A DNA stretch of 64,000 nt from Astragalus membranaceus (taxonomy: Eukaryota > Streptophyta > Magnoliopsida > Fabales > Fabaceae): contig CM076846.1 of the NCBI GenBank assembly GCA_039519185.1, forward strand, positions 74,690,818 through 74,754,817, read 5' to 3'. The notes under the pieces were generated by a model, which did no database searches, had not been told where the DNA came from, and was given only the letters and a program-made list of their open reading frames with translations. A program made the position numbers and the translations under genes. Positions 32,811 through 44,568 of this stretch are shown piece after piece. Numbering within the stretch: the first letter of the stretch is position 1; every line of letters starts with the position of its first letter.

Positions 32811-33841
32811 GCCTATAACAAGATTCCAAATTACTCCAAGATTACCGGCAAACAAATTAGATGCATGAGGAATGCTGTATGAATTTTTTTCAGAATTTTT
32901 CTTATGTAATGCATGATGTTATGATGCAAAATGCGGATGATGAGGATGCTTGTTATAAAGACAGATATTTACAGGTGAGGGTTTTGAAAATTTAGGGCAG
33001 TATACCCTATATGCCACCTCATATAGGTATTCATGAAAGAGAAGGAAAAACATATTCTTTTTTGATTTTGTTGTTTTTCAAAAATCGTTGGCGGAAAAGA
33101 ACTAAACTAGATGTAATAATGCAACACACAATTTTGGAAAAGCCCTTGTGACCTAAAAAGAGGTGAGACCTATGATCTAGGGCAATTTAAAGGGTAATCC
33201 TCCCATGTAGCTCTATTTACTCCCTCACAAGGCCACCAGACCTACAGTCCCTTTCACAAAACTCCCCACAAATGCAGCAAACTGCTAGGTCTGAGGCATC
33301 ATAAAAGAGCACAACTCTGGTTGAAACTTTCGCAAGTAGCCAAACGGACAAAGGTCTTGATGGGCTCTCATTACTCGAATCCACTCTCCTAAGTTTTTTG
33401 CAGACCTGGGTTATGGTCCCACTCAAAACACATAGTCACAGGGTATAAGTGTAGTGTGTGTCAAGGGCATTTTCCCTAGCACTACCCCCACCTGAAATGA
33501 AAACCAGAGTAGTCCAGAAAATTGCAAAAAATAACATGTTGTCTACACTAGGGTTCTATACCAAATAAACTAATCCTAGGATATCAACAACAAGGGTATT
33601 TCTTACCTCAAGAAAGGGAGCCAAGAAGAGGGGATCATGGGGATTGGAAGAATGCATGAGCATCAGCATATAAAAAGAAAAGGATTAAAAGAAGAGATAG
33701 GGAACAACAAAGAAGACAAATGCATATGCCTACAATCAATGATAGGAAAGAAAGGCAAACAAAGTATTAATCGAATCAACAATACACTAAACCACACATT
33801 TTAATTAGTTAGGCTTGACCCTCGTCTTTTTAAAAAAAAGT
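32811..33841 (-). other. Ogre 5' untranslated leader
   Basis: About 1 kb between the primer binding site and ORF1, with no long frame. On the plus strand 33340-33365 repeats a GACAAAGGTCTTGATGGGCT word related to words in the LTR. Confidence 0.6.
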
Positions 33842-33859
33842 TCCCTAGCGGAGTCGCCA
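33842..33859 (-). other. Primer binding site of Ogre
   Basis: On the minus strand TGGCGACTCCGCTAGGGA lies two bases from the 5' LTR end. Ogre elements use an arginine tRNA primer; I did not verify the tRNA match. Confidence 0.75.
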
Positions 33860-33861
33860 GC

Positions 33862-36188
33862 TGTTGCACCCCGAAAAATCCCCGGTTTGGGTTTCTCGAT
33901 GTACAACGTGGAAAATTTTTGGAGCCGCCACCAATATTTTAATTTTAAGACCAAAACATTGAAAAAAGGTCTTTTTGGACAAGGCGGATGGTCTTTTGAA
34001 AACTAGAGATATAGGTTCGGGGGTCGACTACGTGCGAGGAAGGTGTTAGCACCGCGCACGTCCTTTCTACCGAAAGGGAACCTCTAATTAAATGTGTGGT
34101 TTTAACGTTTGATTTGAAAAATATCTAGGTTTGCCTATTTATTTGAAGAATGAATGGGAAAACTTAACAAAAATTTTATTTTTGGCGAGAAATGGGGAAA
34201 AAAAGGTTTTTTTAGAAAAAGTGCTTGACTGACATGGCCCGCTCCTACGTATCTCCCGGTGCGATGGAGAATTCAAAGCTACGTAGTTCTTGGTTCTTTT
34301 TGAAAAGTTTTTGTTTTTTATCTTTTTAGTGAGTTTTTTGAAATAGGACGAGCATTAGCAAATGATTAAACTAGCAGGGGGCTATGATGAATCACTACTA
34401 AATACTCAAAAAAGGAGGGTTGCACCGCTAGTCAAACGAACAAAGGTTCTGATGGACTATTGATAACAACTCGTTTTTATTATCTTTTTTTGAAAGTGAT
34501 TTTCAAAAGAGATTGATTTGCACGATGATCAAACTAACAAAGGTTATGATGGGTCATCGTTCATTATTCTTGTGAGAAAAGGACATTGCCACTAATAGCT
34601 AAACGAACAAAGGCTCTGATGTGCTACTAGCAACAATGGGTTTGAAAATGATTCCTTTTGTTTGTTTTATGGTTGCGAAAAGGATTTTTATTCGTTGCGG
34701 TTGACGAGAACGTGACTCGCTCCTACGTATCCCAAATGGGAATCAAAGTGACGTAGTTCTAATGAAAATGTTTTTGAAGAGGTTTGGAAGGGGAAGAGCT
34801 TTCATAACGATCAAGCAAGCAGAGGCTTTGAGTGATCATTACTAATAACCCTTAATGGCGTTCATGACAATCAAACAAGCCAAGGCTTTGAGTGATAGTC
34901 ACTAGTAACTCGTACTAATTGGAATAGAGTTTGAGAGATTTTTTGGAAAAAAAAGGGTGAAGGTACTATCAATGATTGATTACAAAAGTTCAAGCACATT
35001 CAATAATCACGAAATCATGCATATGTTGAATATTTAATCAAGACTAAACATGCCAGTATGATTTTGATTAAACTAAGGAACACATGAGCAACGATTTCTC
35101 AAAGAGGGGGGCAATTTTGGCACGGATCACAATAATTAAATAATAACAAATGTAAAGACAGAAATACCTCTAATGAAGGCAGACCCTACAACTTGAAGAA
35201 TGCGACCCCAACTAACTCTTAGCGAAGGATCAGCTCTGACGGACCAACGGAACGAATAGAGCAGAAAAATAAAGAGTAGAAGAGTTTTTCTAAAACGTGA
35301 GAGATTTCGAAAAAAATGAGTTTTTTCTCTGATCTCGTGAAAATACGTCCCTTTGAAATGAAAAATGAGCTTCCTATTTATAGGAAATCAGATTTGATCT
35401 ATTTTAGGAAATAGGCTAATCGATTATGTTGAAAAACACTTGGTATGCATAATCGATTATGAGCTCTGGATCTCAGATTCAATAATCGATTATGTGCCTT
35501 GGGTTTCAGAGTCAATAATGGATTATGCTCTTGACTATTTTCAGGAGGATAATCGATTATAGCCTTGGTATAATCGATTAGGTGCTTCAAAAATATGTTG
35601 ACACTTTCCAAAAATACTTCATAATTTATTATAGGCTTAGTTTAAAAGATGGCATAATCGATTAGTTGCTTCCTTAGATCTTACTAATCGATTATGTGCT
35701 TCAATTACACAAGGAGGTAATCGATTATTGGCCAGTATGGAAAGGAGTGAATAATCGATTATGCTCCTGACTGAAAGGAGTGGAATAATCGATTATTTGC
35801 TTGAAGGAAGGATGTGATGTAATCGATTGAGTGCCTTCCTAAAAACATGGATAACTTCCTTATTCATCAAGAATATATTATATGCATGATAAAATCAATT
35901 TTATACTTTCTAAAAAATTATTTTCATGCATGAGGCTTATTGAAAAATATTTTCATGCAAAAATTATTTTTATAGCCCCTTTTGTGAGAAATGACCAAAA
36001 TGCCCTTCTTGATCCTAAAACCCTAATTTCCCCAAAAAGTGCATTTTAACCCTAAAAATGATTTCAAATACTTTGGAGTGGTTTCTAGGACCCAAACTGC
36101 AATACATTTTATTTTTTTTTTGTTTTGTTTTTTTTTTGTGTGGAAAATTAGGGTTTTGACCTAAGCCGGACAAAATTGGGGTATGACA
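33862..36188 (-). repeat. 5' LTR of Ogre
   Basis: 2327 bp, near-identical to 18972-21303. Promoter: TATA box at plus 35373-35384, array at 35418-35828. The outer boundary is followed by the TSD ATACG. Confidence 0.95.
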
Positions 36189-36193
36189 ATACG

Positions 36194-36759
36194 GTAGGAA
36201 ATGCAGAACTCAACTGTGTTGGTGGGATGTCGGTGAACAACGTTTGTTGGGACCTGATTTGGTTCGAGAGACCACCGAGAAAATCCGGCAGATCAGAGAA
36301 AGAATGATGACCACTCAGAGCCGACAAAAGAGTTATGCCGACAAAAGAAGGAGATCTTTGGCGTTTGACGAGGGTGACCATGTGTTCCTCAGGGTTTCAC
36401 CTACTCTTGGGACCAGTAGAGCATTACGGGCTAAGAAACTCAGTCCATGGTATATTGGACATTTCCAAATTATCGAGCTGATTGGGCCAGTAGCATACCA
36501 TATTGCCTTACCGCCAGCCTTATCAAACTTGCACGATGTATTTCATGTGTCTCAGTTGAGGAAATACATCCCCGATCCTAGTCAGCCGTTGAGTTTTGAG
36601 ACGGTTGATCTTCGGTCATATCTTTCATACCAACCCTATCCCAGTCAGATAATTAAACGTGGCTAGAAGACACTCCGGACGAGAAATATTCCAATTGTCA
36701 AAGTGATTTGGGATAGATTTTCACCGGAGGAAGCAACCTAGGAGTTGGAGGACGACATG
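36194..36759 (+). pseudogene. Tekay element A integrase C-terminus and chromodomain, first part
   Basis: This resumes the reading interrupted at 18971. It covers the GPF/Y-type C-terminal integrase module (VRETTEKIRQIRERM, near 36255-36310) and LSNLHDVFHVSQLRKY (near 36520-36570). A chromodomain-like tail (VKVIWDRFSPEEAT, near 36697-36740) has stops at 36664-36666 and just before the ELEDDM segment. It ends where the minus-strand LTR insertion begins and continues at 39690. The chromodomain-type tail supports the Tekay (chromovirus) assignment; in chromoviruses it steers integration to marked chromatin. Confidence 0.85.
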
Positions 36760-39474
36760 TGTAACACCCTTTTTCTACCCGGTAATTATTTAACAAAATC
36801 AGATTTTACAAAAATTTATTTCATACATCGAAAGGGATGTCACGCATATTCATCATTAAACAAAATGTCTCATGCGATATAAATAACTTGTCAAAAGGGA
36901 CTAAGCCCATAACACCTGTATAATTAACCACATCACCAAGGATTACATCACCACGCAGCGGAAATAAAAATAAGTTTAATAACAATCAAACTGTGATGTC
37001 CTGAATGGACTCCAAACAATAAAATATAATAACTAGGTTCAACGTTTATCCCCCCCTGAGTGTTACACATCAAAGCAAGGACACCGACAACACCGACTCA
37101 GAATAGCGAAGGTACCTAAGCTTTCACTTGAGATCACCTGCACGTTACCGCATAGGGGTAACATTCAAACAGAATGGGTGAGTTCATCTAACAATATAAT
37201 AGTGCATATGATAAGTATTATGCTAGAGCTACAACACTATATAAACCACATCGCACATCAAGTCAGTCATCACAGCAAGTCATCACAATGTCGTGAACAT
37301 GTATGAAATGCAACCCATCGCAACAGGTGTATGCATGAGGTACCTGTCATCATCGTCAATAAATAGCCTTTATGGCATCATCGTCGCTAAATAGCCTTTA
37401 TGGCATCATCGTCTCTTGTTTATGCACATGAGATGTATGAGACACCATGACATGCACCAGAGACAGTCCCATACAAACACAGTCAACTTAACAACCCATA
37501 ACTTACCAATTTGCCAATGAAAGGCACATCACCTGTCAAGTTATTGCCACGCATATATTTTCCACTAACATTCATCGTCATTAACATCATCGTCGCTAAT
37601 AGCCTTTATGGCATCATCGTCACTTATAACACCACAGCTTTTATTCGTCATCAATACCATCGTAAATCAAAGAAATAGCCACTAGGGGCATTATCGTCAA
37701 AAACATCAACACGTCACTATTGACACCGGGACACTAATATTATTGATTTCATTAAAAGGTTTTACTTCAGCCCACGACACCAAATAGGACACCAAAAGGG
37801 TTTTAATCACCGAAATAGTTTTACAACACCAACAACAACGACCAACGGGGACAGCCACTTGAGGCGCCCAGAAACTGTCAGAAAAATAATAATTTTTACC
37901 TTAAAATAGAACACACAGGTAGAAAACTGAATAAGCTTCGCAACGCACTTTGAAACACTTAAAACGGACACCCGAGTCAAAAGATATGTCAAAAACAAAA
38001 CCGGGAAAAATTTGGGGAACATCCTGAAAATGGCGCCCAGGCACTGGGCGCCTAGCAGGGACAAGCAATACAGAAAACTGGCGCAGGAAAGGGATCCTGG
38101 CGCCCAGGGGCAACGCAACACAGAAAAACTGGCGCAGGCAGAAACTGGCGCCCAGGGGAGGGGATCCCAGTGACATTTCAGAATACGCAACTTAGCAACC
38201 AAAACTCAGCACCAATGACATCCAAGCAACATAACTACACGGAAACACAACTTAGGAACGCAACACGGGCAGCCAAAATTAGGCGCCCTTGGCGCCCAGG
38301 CACAGGGAACCTGGCGCCCAGCACAGACACAAAAAGCAAAACAAAAGGCAACATGCGCCCTTGGCGCCCAGGCACAGGGAACCTGGCGCCCAGCACAGAC
38401 ACAGACAGCAACAAAGCAGGCAACATGCGCCCTTGGCGCCCAGGCACAGGGAACCTGGCTCCCAGTACAGACACAGACAGCAACACAACAGGAAACATGC
38501 GCCCTTGGCGCCCAGGCACAGGGAACCTGGCGCCCAGCACATGGCGCCCAGCGCCAGAACACAGGCGCAACACCAAAAACTGGCGTGGCAGCCACATTGG
38601 CGCCCTTGGCGCCCCAGGAACACACACGCACACACACGTACACGCGAGCGCAACACACGCACGGCGCCCATGCGCCCATGGCGCCCTTGCGCCAGGCAGC
38701 AACACACACGCGCACAGCAACACGAACGCACACCCTGGTCACGGCGCCCATACATACAAAAATCACCAATTAACATCCATACAATCATATCACCATCATC
38801 AGTTCAAATCACCAATCAACAACCAAATCATCAATCAATCAAAATCGTGGCAACATAGATCTAAGCCCCTACCCTAATACCCATCATAAGATCCAATTAT
38901 AGAGGAAGATGAGACCCACCCTTACCTTAATTCTTAGGAACTAGAAGACTCTGGAGAGAAGTCACCAACAGAACACAGCAACAAAGCACGATCCGCTTCT
39001 CCTTCCTCTTGCCTCTCAGCGCCGCGCCCTTGCTCTTCTCCCTCTCCCTCAATTCGCAAATTTGCTTTCTTTTGCACAAAATGAACCAAACCCTAAATTT
39101 TTAGCTTAAATATGCGCCTAGGTTAGCGGCCTGGATCACAGGCTTTTCCCTCAGCTTAGCCCAGCTTAATTCGCAACACCACCTCCTGCTTCAACACCAC
39201 ACCTCAATATATTTTATTTTTTCTAATTTCAATTATATCTATTAAATAAAACAAATCCCCTAAATACTTAATTAAATAATTAATTAAATATTTGGGGTGT
39301 TACAACTCTCCCCCACTTGGAATATTTCGCCCTCGAAATTACCTGATACAAACAACTCTGGGTAAGACTCCCGCATCTTGCTCTCCAACTCCCAAGTTAA
39401 TGTCCAATACTTACTTTTTCTTTTCCACTTTAAAAACATTTCTTAACCTTTATAGAATTATTTAATTATATCAA

Positions 39475-39514
<40 letters not shown>

Positions 39515-39684
39515 GTTATAAATCATAACTAATATTTTGTAAAGCTAGTAAATAAATAGTAAAATCATAATTCTTACTAAAATATATCAATTACAAAGAC
39601 AAACAAGTACAAAATATGTCACAATGTTAATACTATATTCAAGCAAGTAAATATACATATAAATACGACATTTGGGGTGTTACA
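36760..39684 (-). mobile_element. Composite minus-strand Tekay-type LTR insertion (TSD ACATG)
   Basis: A 2925-bp insertion flanked by ACATG (36755-36759 and 39685-39689). 36760-39304 is a complete LTR on the minus strand (TGTAACACCC to GGGGTGTTACA). 39305-39408 is the end of an internal region, minus strand, including the purine tract AAGTGGGGGAGAGT. 39409-39684 is AT-rich with an (AAT)n run at 39474-39513 and ends GGGGTGTTACA, but it does not resemble the corresponding end of the first LTR. It is neither a solo LTR nor an intact element. Confidence 0.75.
38281..38760 (-). repeat. GGCGCC-rich tandem array in LTR
   Basis: Four copies of an approximately 78-bp unit (GCGCCCTTGGCGCCCAGG...GGAACCTGGCGCCCAG), then looser GGCGCC and CACACGC repeats. 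Long open frames on both strands here arise from the low-complexity GC-rich sequence. On the minus strand it lies in the presumed transcribed leader part of the LTR. Confidence 0.8.
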
Positions 39685-39689
39685 ACATG

Positions 39690-39768
39690 CGGGCTCGTTA
39701 TCCATATCTTTTCTCTTGAGGTAAGACTTGAAAAATTTTGAGGACAGAATTTTTCAAGTTGGTGTATT
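39690..39768 (+). pseudogene. End of Tekay element A polyprotein and polypurine tract region
   Basis: Continues the chromodomain tail (MRARYPYLFS-like) after the ACATG target duplication. It then has the GAGGACAGAATTTTTCAAGT segment homologous to 62484-62510 of element C, just before the 3' LTR. Confidence 0.75.
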
Positions 39769-41681
39769 GTAACATCCCCAAAGTGGCTAATCTCAATTCT
39801 TGAGATTAGTTGTCGAAAGAGTGGAAGTTGAGAGACACTAAAACCCACATCAAAAACAGATTTTAGAACAAAAGAAAGAAAGAGTGGAAGTTGAGAGAGG
39901 GAGAGAACACGTGAAGAGAAGGAGAAAGAGGGGACGAAATTTCATTTCCAAAAATGAATTTCTACAACTTCTCTTCAAATCCATTTCAATTTCTGAAGCT
40001 TAGGGAGACTATAAATCACCATTGTACCTCCCTCCATCCACCATATTTTGAAAAACACCAAGATGAAGTAGATTGAGGTTGGTTCTTAGTTGCGTGTTGG
40101 TGAAAAGAGTCCTAGGAGCTGTTGATTGTCTTGCATGTTAGATATTCAAGCCATTGAAGTTCATTTCAGTACCACATTGTCACTTGGGTAGCAAAACAAG
40201 AGGAGTGTAGCTTGGGTTTTGAAATTGGGAGCTGGTTGGTGCCAAAGATTACGGTTTTGGGGTGTTCTTGGAGTTAATCTTGCCTCACATTGTTGAATTT
40301 ATACTTGAGTTGTGAGTTCTTCTTCCCTTAGGGTCTAATTGCAACCATACCTAATTCATTTGTGATGAAATTTCAGTCTTGGCATGTGCTTTGCTGTTGT
40401 TGAATTTATGAACTGCTGAAATTCGGTTTGAACCCGTTTTGGTATAGGTTCGGTTTTTCTGTGTTTGTGAATTCTCTGTATGTCCAAATTTTATTTAGTT
40501 TATTTTGTTAGAAACAATACTCGATTATCTTAAGTTTAGGCACTGGTTTGACTGATTTTGAGTAAATATATCTGCAGAAAATTTTGTCTCGAGTTAGGTC
40601 AAAAATCTGGGACAGTTTCGAATATAGGTTCGGTATTTTGTGCATAACGTTTTCTATAGGACTCCTTTTTGAATGGTTCCTATCTCATTGTAAACTAGAC
40701 TCATATTTCTTCAGTTTGAACTCAATTTCCACGTCATTCAACTGAGTCTTAGTATTTCAAGTGGTGTCACAAGTTGGGTCATAGCTGCTGCCTTGTTTTC
40801 TGAACTCTGTAGGTGTTTGTTTCAACTGTACTAAATGGCCCATAAATTAGCAAAGCAAAAATATTATTCAGAAACTAGACCTTTTAAGCTTTCCAAAGAG
40901 TGGTCGGTTACTCAATTTCGTTATCATTTTATATTCTAATTAATTTCTCAAAGAATAGGTATGTTTGCTGGAAACTTCTGCTCATATGTCGTTTGTGGAG
41001 AGTATTGAATTGTTATCGTTTGTGAACTATCGAGAGAGCAAACATGACCTTGAACTAAACTAAAGGATTTGGTGTCCTAAACTAAAGGGATTTGGTGTCC
41101 CAATTCATAGGATTTGGTGTCCTAAACTTAAAGGGACATGGTGTCCCAATTTTAGAGGACTTGGTGTCCTCATTCACGGATTTGATGTCCGACTTAAAGG
41201 TTAATAAAACACCGCGAGTAGAGTTGTGAGGGATCATGAAAGAGCTCACTGAGATTATTATCTCACTGTCAATGTTTGTGGTGTTTATAGAGAAACAGGG
41301 AAAAGCAAAGGCAAAGAAGCACGAGTAGCAGCTATGCAAAGTTATGGAGACTTGAGAGATCTTGGAGATCCTCTATTTACTTTGCTTAGTTTCCTAGGTT
41401 TATGTTGTATTCAATATGATAACTTAGACACTGTTTTCAAGTTATGTATCGCTTCTGTTGATTCTAATTTTGAGATGTTGAACAATAGGTGTAATGACTA
41501 TACACTTGGGTTTATGTCATTTATGAACCTTTTGATAAATTTTGGTATTCGAAAAGGATATTTTGATGAGTTCTAATCGAGTTAAAATTGTTCAATGTCT
41601 TAAAATAGAATGCTACTCTGATGTATGCTAAATATGAATATTCCAGTATTTCTTCCAAGGTCGAAATATATGGGTGTTACA
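39769..41681 (+). repeat. 3' LTR of Tekay element A
   Basis: 1913 bp, TGTAACATCCCC to GGGTGTTACA. Colinear with the interrupted 5' LTR, which carries an extra ~40 bp near 9160-9200. It contains a weak donor-like GTGAGTT at 40312, the six-hairpin array (41064-41191), hairpin GAGAT-TATT-ATCTC at 41251-41264, and acceptor-like GTTTATAG ending at 41290. Confidence 0.85.
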
Positions 41682-42500
41682 CCCGGTCCATGGGGGTTTT
41701 AGGTAGGATCATGTTGATTAATTGCCCGCCCTGTACATTGGTGGTCACTCGGTCGTTGCACGCATGTCCCTCACGTGCATTCTTGGGAAATGTGTGACGG
41801 TTGACTCTGACTGATGGATGTGATTTTTCTGCTTCTCGAGGAAGTGCATAATGATGATGAGCCATCACCATCTCGAATCTTGAGGAGTGCATTTAATGCG
41901 TGACGAGAAGGATCGCGTCATTTCGTATTCAGCCCATGATCCGTTGCGAGGCCCAGTATATAAAGGGTGTTGATTCATGATCATTTAGACACTTTGCGCA
42001 CTTCTTAGCACTTTGAGAGCGGTATGGTTTTTCGGCGAGAGCGATCTAATTTTCCAGCTAGGTTCAGGCGAGGTGTTTTCAGTTTCCGGCAGCGAGATTC
42101 CCTTCCGACCGCCCTCCCCCTTCGCGAGATTCATATCACGTCCTTCTCCAGGTGATTACTCGCCCTACTTGCATTTTTTATTGTAACTTTGTTTATTTCT
42201 TTCCCATTCGGAGGGAAGGGGGTGTCAGGCCCGGGGTCGACCTTCTGGCCCCCTTCTAGCAATTCGTTGTAGCGAATCCTGACGAGTTTCCCCTTTCCCG
42301 TACGTTTTAGATCCAAGCGAGGACCAATAAAATAGTGCATGCGTCCAGCGATCGATCAATCCGCCTTGCAAGATTCTTCGCGGTCAGCGTGACTACAGAG
42401 GCTATGTCTGCTAAGGAGCGAGAGTCTGGCTCTCAGTCAGACCGGTCATCTTGCTCGTCGACCGAGAGTTAGGGTGATCCTAAGAGGATTGGGAAGGTGA
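41682..42500 (+). other. Unassigned LTR- or leader-like sequence with a TATA box
   Basis: TATATAAAGG at 41957-41966 is followed by GC-richer leader-like DNA and a T-rich stretch near 42176-42205. No coding frame stands out. It directly precedes a Tat-type integrase fragment, so it may be the LTR and leader of a deleted gypsy element. Confidence 0.4.
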
Positions 42501-42743
42501 CTTGATAAAGCAAAAGAAATTTGGGCTGAGGAGCTACCCTATGTCTTGTGGGCATACCAAACTACCCCACATTCTTTAACAGGAGAAACACCTTTTCGTC
42601 TGATGTATGGGACCGAGGCAGTCATACCAGTTGAGATTGGTGAGCTGAGCTGGAGGACTGAGCATCCAAACCCACCAAAAATAAACGAGAAGAGAATTCG
42701 AGAGGAATCGGATCTTGTGGAAGAGTTTAGAAGCCAGGCATAA
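42501..42743 (+). pseudogene. Ty3/gypsy (Tat-lineage) integrase fragment
   Basis: About 80 residues with the conserved integrase segment ELPYVLWAYQTTPH...ETPFRLMYGTEAVIPVEI, then a TAA. This follows the catalytic Glu in complete integrases. The preceding ~350 residues and all RT are missing. The wording is closer to Tat/Retand-type than Tekay integrases. Confidence 0.8.
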
Positions 42744-43044
42744 AGTCAATGAGTGTCACAAGGAAAGGGGGTTGGAATTGTGACATTTTTAAAATTAACC
42801 TGAAATAAGATAACCAACTTTACAAGTATGATTAGATATTGTGAGTGTCTGTGCTGAGTTGAGAAGGGTAAGGTGAGTAGAGAAGGGTAAGGTGAAACTG
42901 TCTTCTCAACTATGTAAAAAACCCTATAAAAGCCCTTGTTGTCAAACGTTCTCTTGCCATTGTTTGCGAAAAGTAGTTTGTGCAAGTATACACAATCGCA
43001 ACAAGTAATATGATGATAAGTAAAGATCGTTCCCACAGGGATTG
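42744..43044. other. Non-coding spacer
   Basis: Contains a direct duplication of GAGAAGGGTAAGGTGA near 42861-42893 and no gene. It is the left flank of the solo copia LTR. Confidence 0.4.
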
Positions 43045-44563
43045 TGTTACCAAGTGGCTTCAGTCTCAAGAGGGGGGGTGAATTGAGTTAAAAAAACTTT
43101 TTGTATCTTTTGAAAATCTTTCCCCTTTTTCAAATAGCTTTAGATCCGGTTTCCGCGCAGGTAGAGTGGAAGCGAAGGAATTAGATTATTTTAATCACAA
43201 TAAAGCGGTAAAGCAGATTATAAGCACAACAGAGATATAATAAGAGAAAGCAAGTAAAGCACACAGAGATTTATACTGGTTCAGCCACCTCCTAGTGACC
43301 TACGTCCAGTCCTCACACCCTTGTGAGATTTTTCCACTAACCATAAGGCTTACGGGTGCCTTGGAAACCTTTACAGAGATTTGGGCACTCCTTCACCTAG
43401 GATACCCCACCTAATGAAGAGCCCACAAATCTACCCAACAAGAGATACCCCACCCTTGTTACAACACATGCAAATAGAAAGATACCCCACTTCCTAAGTA
43501 CATGCAAATACCCTAGAGAGATACCCCACTCCCTAGTAACAGATCTACAGATCTAAAGTAACAATACAGTGAAACGAATATACCTCTTAGCAGGCGGATG
43601 TTACAACTTGAAGATCTCAACCCCACACTAACTCTTGCAATAGATCAGCTCTTTGACGGACCAACAGAACAAATAGAGCACCAGAGAAAATATAAGAGTT
43701 TTTGTAAAGAGATAGGAGATGATATGCGAATGGGTTGATTGCTTTGAAGTGAAAATGATCTCCCTATTTATAGGGGTTTGAGTGAGAATCGATTCATGCA
43801 AGTTTGCAAGCATGAAGGAATCGATTCATGGTTCCTTTAGTTCCATTTCCATTTTCAAAAAACTTCCCTTTCCAAAGAGTGAATCGATTCATAGATTAGT
43901 TAAAATGTGAGTGGATCGATTCATGGCTTGTTAAAACAAAGGGGAATCGATTCTTGGCTTAGTTAAAAAGAGTGTGAATCGATTCATGGCCTGTTTTGTT
44001 TCAGAAGGAATCGATTCATGCTTAGGTGAGACTTGGTGTGAATCGATTCATAACCTGAATTCTTTCAGAGGTGTGAATCGATTCATGCTTTAAGAGAATC
44101 GATTCTTAGTTTCCAAAAAGCCTTAGGACTTGCCATATAGGGATGAGAATCGATTCATGCTTTGGTTTAAATCATGGTGAATCGATTCTTTACTTTGTTT
44201 TTAGTTTGGAAAACTTGTTTTAGGTTTTTCAAAAATGCTTTTAGGGTTTTATATATTATGCATGCATTTTGAAAACCGCGAGATTTGAGATATGAGCCGA
44301 CCTCTGCGAGAGCTTACAAAATTCCTAATCACTCACCCAAACCCTAAGGACTACCCTCAATTTTAGGACAACCCTAAAAAGTCTTCAATTCTTCATTCTT
44401 TGGGCTTGCCTTGACTTGGATGATTTGTTGCTTGATTGCTTTTCTTTTTCCTTTGCTCTTCTAGGTCTTCACTTGCTCATTCTTCTTTATCTTGTTTTTC
44501 ATCATCAAAATCAATTAGGACTCTTTGTCCTATAATAAGTTTCCTGCATACAAGGTATCCACA
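43045..44563 (-). mobile_element. Solo LTR of the SIRE-like copia family (TSD GATTG)
   Basis: 1519 bp, TGTTACCAAG to GTATCCACA, flanked by GATTG (43040-43044 and 44564-44568). Same family as 3373-4822 but clearly diverged. TATA box at plus 43764-43774. The AATCGATT array runs from 43787 to 44187. A solo LTR results from recombination between the two LTRs of one element. Confidence 0.9.
43787..44187 (-). promoter_or_regulatory. AATCGATT promoter array in solo copia LTR
   Basis: Exact copies start at 43787, 43819, 43882, 43945, 43977, 44009, 44041, 44076, 44097, 44148 and 44180, with a GATCGATT variant at 43914. Most intervals are 31-32 bp or twice that, so the register survives although intervening sequence has diverged from 4098-4458. 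Confidence 0.8.
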
Positions 44564-44568
44564 GATTG

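Larger units (their letters stand above)
18972..36188 (-). mobile_element. Full-length Ogre-type Ty3/gypsy retrotransposon, 17.2 kb
   Basis: The 17,217-bp element is flanked by ATACG (18967-18971 and 36189-36193) and interrupts the integrase of Tekay element A. Minus-strand order: 5' LTR (33862-36188), primer binding site, leader, ORF1, gag, protease with G-patch, a candidate intron, RT-RNase H-integrase, tandem-repeat tail, polypurine tract, 3' LTR (18972-21303). ORF1 upstream of gag, the intron before RT, and a repeat-rich tail are Ogre (Tat lineage) hallmarks. The LTRs differ at roughly two dozen positions by eye (about 1%), implying a recent insertion. Coding damage: stops between gag and protease, one stop between RT and RNase H, and a small RT deletion. 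Confidence 0.95.

Noticed and set aside
38170..38877. Long open frames on both strands (up to 235 residues)
   Set aside because: Low-complexity GC-rich tandem repeats inside an LTR, open in several frames at once; no family features.
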